Below are positions 61,301 through 64,000 of a DNA stretch of 64,000 nucleotides, in pieces. The stretch comes from Sphaerospermopsis sp. SIO1G1. GTDB lineage: Bacteria; Cyanobacteriota; Cyanobacteriia; Cyanobacteriales; Nostocaceae. The translations under genes and the position numbers were made by a program. The number at the start of each line of letters is the position of its first letter. Position 1 is the first letter of the stretch. The stretch lies in the NCBI GenBank assembly GCA_010672785.1, contig JAAHFX010000006.1, positions 125,574 to 189,573 of the forward strand, given 5' to 3'. Below the pieces are notes generated by a model that was not told the origin of the DNA, searched no databases, and was given only the letters and a program-made list of their open reading frames with translations.

Positions 61301-61591
61301 AAAAATCTGCGTTTAGTTATTGGAATTGTCGGAATCAGAATTTCCAGAATTAAAAGATTTACAGGATGTGTTTTTTATATCAGTTAATTGTTTTGATAAT
61401 TCGATTTTTGTCATCATTATAATTAGGTGTTTTATAGAAATTTTACAAGATACAATTCAGATATATCTAAATTTAGTCAAGTCAGTGTAAAATTCACATA
61501 AAATGATAATTAAAACCTGTTTAAATCTTGAATATTAATCATGAAAATCCTAAAATCTTGGAAATCCTGATTCAGACAAATAAATGTTATC

Positions 61592-61709
61592 AGGACTTAC
61601 GCAACGAAGATTTGTCATTGCGACTGAAACGCAGTGTAGGGAAGCAATCCCAGGATTTTTGCGATTACGTCTCGTAATGACGCAGTACTGTCATTGCGAC
61701 GTAAGTCCT
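61592..61709. mobile_element. MITE-like element, family A
   Basis: AGGACTTACGCAACGAAGAT at the left and CGACGTAAGTCCT at the right; close relative of the 5429-5554 copy. Confidence 0.85.
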
Positions 61710-61813
61710 AGTTATAATCAAAAAATAACTGTTCCTTCCTAGTCTCCACCGATCACTTTTTAAACCAATATTTAAAGTAAATAGAGAGACGCTCCATAGG
61801 AACGTCTTTTGTT

Positions 61814-64000
61814 TTAAATATTCATTTGTTGTCGTTGATAAAGTGACCAGTATAAACCCTTTTGTTGTAATAACTCTGTGTGTGTACCCCGTTCAGCAAT
61901 GATACCTTTTTCCATCACCAAAATTAAATCTGCACGTTTTAAAGGTGCAAAACGGTGAGCAATTAAAAACACTGTCCGGTTAGCAGAAATTGTCTGCAAA
62001 TTTTTCAATACTTGCTGTTCTGTTTCACTATCTAAAGCACTAGTAGCTTCATCTAAAATCAAAATTGGTGCAGTAGAAAGAAACATTCTTGCTAAAGCAA
62101 TGCGTTGTCTTTGTCCACCAGATAAAGCTGTACCTCTTTCTCCAACATTGTTTTCGTAACCTAATGGTAATTGACTGATAAAATCATGTGCTACTGCTAA
62201 TCTAGCAGCTTCTACAACTTTTTCAGCAGTGATATCAGGATTTCCTAAACTGATATTTTCTAAAATTGAACCATTAAATAAAAAGTCTTCTTGGAGAACT
62301 ACAGAAATTTGCTGTCTTAAAGATGCTAAATCACAACTTTTGAGGTCAAAACCATCAACTAAAATTCTTCCTGATTCTATTTGATAAAGTCTTTGTAAAA
62401 GTTTAGAAAGTGTGCTTTTACCAGAACCGCTGCGACCAACAATTCCGATAAATTGACCTGGTTTAACATCAAAAGAAATTCCTTTTAAGACAGGTTCAGT
62501 CTGAGGACTATAACGGAAGAAAACCTGTTCAAAATTCACTTCTCCCTTCAGATTTGGTAATACTAAACCTGTTCCCGCTTCTGCTTCTGGTGCTGCATTG
62601 AGAATATCCCCTATTCTATCAACTGACAGGAGGACTTGTTGGAGATTTTGCCATAATTGCACTAATCTTAATAATGGACTTGTGACTCTTCCTGATAACA
62701 TTTGAAAGGCAATTAATTGCCCAACAGTTAGTTGATTATTTATTACTAATCTTGCACCAAACCACAGAATTAATAATGTAGAAAAATTAGTTAGAAAATC
62801 ACCAATATTACTACTAATATTTGATGTAGTTGAAGCTTTAAAACCAGTTCTAATAAATCGAGCAAATAAACCTTCCCAACGTTCTCTTGCTACTGGTTCA
62901 GCAGCATGAGCTTTAACAGAATGAATACCAGTAATAGTCTCTACTAAAAATGATTGACTATCAGCACTGCGGTTAAAGGTTTGATTTAACCAATTTCTTA
63001 AAATGGGTGTAGCAATAATTGTTAAAGTGGCAAATAAAGGAAGAACAGCTAAAGCAACAAAGGTTAAGAAAATGTTGTAATAAAACATCAATCCCAGGTA
63101 AACAACAGCAAAAATACTATCGAGAATTACTGTTAATGCTGTTCCTGTTAAAAATTGACGAATTTGTTCTAATTCTTGGACTCTAGCAACTGTATCTCCG
63201 ACTCTGCGAGATTCAAAATAAGCTAGGGGTAAACGCATTAAATGACGAAAAAGTTGAGCAGATAAACTCAAATCTAAACGTCTTGCAGTGTGGGTAAAAA
63301 TGAAAAGTCTGAGGATACCTAAAACAGATTCAAAAATCGCTACTAATAATAAAGCTATGGCCATGACATCAAGAGTTGCTAAACTCTCCTGTACCATGAC
63401 TTTATCAATAATAACTTGGGTAATTAATGGTGAAGTTAAACCTAATAATTGTAAGGTAAAAGAAGCAAGTAATACTTCACCTAATAATTTGCGATATTTC
63501 CAAACTGCGGGAGTAAACCAAGACAAATTGAATTTTTCTTGTTGAGAAATTAATTCAGCTTGCCATAATTGAAAATCCCAAGATGATTCTACAACGGATT
63601 GGGTTAAATATTCACATTCAGTATTTAAAGGATTGGCGATAATTAAACAATTACCTTTCATTCCATACGCAACAACCCAATTTTTAATTCCTTCAGAATT
63701 CCACTGTAATAAAGCAGGAAAAGATAACTGTCTTAATTCTTTCCAATTTACCTGTAATTTACGCAGTGATAAACCTAATTTTTCTGCGGTTTCGATGATA
63801 TTTTTGGGTTTTTGTCCTCTAAGTTGACGTTGTACCCATTCTAGTTGCACTCCATTGTTTAAATATTGCGCTACCATTGTTAAGCAAGCAGCAGCAGTAT
63901 TGACACTAATGATAAAAGGGTATTCAGAAACAACATTTTGAGGTGGAGATGGGGAAGCAGAAAAGGGAGATTTGGGGCGATAAAAATCTGCTGTTTGTTG
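61814..64000 (-). CDS. ABC exporter with C39-like domain (5' end outside window)
   Basis: A peptidase-domain ABC exporter (type 1 secretion/bacteriocin-exporter type); 728 codons are seen and the frame is open to the window end. Upstream of the Met at 63877 it reads PFIISVNTAAACLTMVAQYL, the C39 domain start. The site where the catalytic Cys belongs (DCGxACL) is NTAAACL, so the domain seems inactive. Then come about six membrane helices (LASFTLQLLGLTSPLITQVI and on), and the ATPase with Walker A GRSGSGKSTLSK, signature LSGGQRQRIALARM, Walker B ILILDEATSALD and H-loop IAHRF. It exports a peptide or protein; the partner genes may lie beyond 64000. Confidence 0.9.
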   Translation of the reverse strand, partial: QQTADFYRPKSPFSASPSPPQNVVSEYPFIISVNTAAACLTMVAQYLNNGVQLEWVQRQLRGQKPKNIIETAEKLGLSLRKLQVNWKELRQLSFPALLQWNSEGIKNWVVAYGMKGNCLIIANPLNTECEYLTQSVVESSWDFQLWQAELISQQEKFNLSWFTPAVWKYRKLLGEVLLASFTLQLLGLTSPLITQVIIDKVMVQESLATLDVMAIALLLVAIFESVLGILRLFIFTHTARRLDLSLSAQLFRHLMRLPLAYFESRRVGDTVARVQELEQIRQFLTGTALTVILDSIFAVVYLGLMFYYNIFLTFVALAVLPLFATLTIIATPILRNWLNQTFNRSADSQSFLVETITGIHSVKAHAAEPVARERWEGLFARFIRTGFKASTTSNISSNIGDFLTNFSTLLILWFGARLVINNQLTVGQLIAFQMLSGRVTSPLLRLVQLWQNLQQVLLSVDRIGDILNAAPEAEAGTGLVLPNLKGEVNFEQVFFRYSPQTEPVLKGISFDVKPGQFIGIVGRSGSGKSTLSKLLQRLYQIESGRILVDGFDLKSCDLASLRQQISVVLQEDFLFNGSILENISLGNPDITAEKVVEAARLAVAHDFISQLPLGYENNVGERGTALSGGQRQRIALARMFLSTAPILILDEATSALDSETEQQVLKNLQTISANRTVFLIAHRFAPLKRADLILVMEKGIIAERGTHTELLQQKGLYWSLYQRQQMNI

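Larger units (their letters stand above)
61227..61813. other. Intergenic region with terminator-like and MITE-like elements
   Basis: It holds the 15-bp inverted repeat (61236-61300), a long A+T-rich stretch, and the family A element (61592-61709). GAGAGACGCTCCATAGGAAC before the exporter end pairs partly with ACGTC-T downstream. No gene is seen. Confidence 0.55.

Overview
The window reads as chromosomal DNA of a filamentous, probably heterocyst-forming cyanobacterium (Nostocales, close to Anabaena/Dolichospermum/Nostoc). The evidence is a CP12 gene, a one-helix high-light-inducible protein, a bifunctional F/SBPase, a fused PanC/CMP kinase, Nat-type amino-acid transport genes, a GUN4-domain protein, many HIP1 palindromes (GCGATCGC), and abundant heptanucleotide tandem repeats (STRRs) of the kind known from heterocystous cyanobacteria. 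The DNA is A+T-rich. I saw no tRNA, rRNA, CRISPR array, prophage or intact transposase gene.

Layout. 1-8.3 kb: alanine dehydrogenase (cut by the window start), an Hli protein, a periplasmic WD40 protein, glucose-6-phosphate isomerase, a RelE-like toxin/antitoxin pair and the natC-natA amino-acid transporter genes. 8.5-10.4 kb: a decaying patch with an alpha/beta hydrolase cut by one in-frame TAG, a remnant of an MBL-fold sulfur dioxygenase-like gene, and an ArsR-type repressor. 10.5-16.8 kb: hemA, glpX (F/SBPase), glutaredoxin and a divergent Zn/Mn ABC transporter. 17.6-24.7 kb: a small cysteine-containing protein, a dynamin/Era-like GTPase with a DUF697 tail, carboxynorspermidine dehydrogenase and decarboxylase (polyamine synthesis), and an SLC13-type permease. 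25.4-27.8 kb: CP12, and a small unknown protein divergent from a membrane-bound LuxR-type regulator. 28-34.4 kb: the cytochrome oxidase locus, with ctaB and ctaA divergent from coxB-coxA-coxC (A2-type oxidase).

34.7-41.1 kb holds the most interesting block: five co-directional genes encoding a sigma-70-like factor, a DUF1822 protein, a caspase-like CHAT protease fused to a membrane domain, a stand-alone paralogue of that membrane domain, and a secreted small protein. It is preceded by a near-perfect 37-bp direct repeat. I read it as a self-contained sigma/protease membrane system of unknown function. 41.6-46 kb: a coiled-coil/GUN4 fusion with a small partner, a GNAT acetyltransferase, a DUF2237 protein and glutaminase. 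46.6-52.3 kb: an RlpA-like protein behind a structured leader, panC/cmk, Fe-superoxide dismutase, and a convergent Ni-superoxide dismutase with its maturation protease.

52.5-57.9 kb: an ABC-F ATPase, then a small defence-like island with a BrnT/BrnA-like pair, a VapC PIN toxin with an upstream partner, and an AAA ATPase overlapping a TOPRIM-like DUF4276-type gene. 58-64 kb: gpmI with a clear terminator, secG, a matrixin-like protease, and an ABC exporter with a C39-like domain that runs off the window end and appears to lack the catalytic cysteine.

The intergenic space is crowded with MITE-like inverted-repeat elements (at least five families) and 7-bp tandem repeats. Several of these sit directly on stop codons, and one makes up the C-terminal tail of CoxA.
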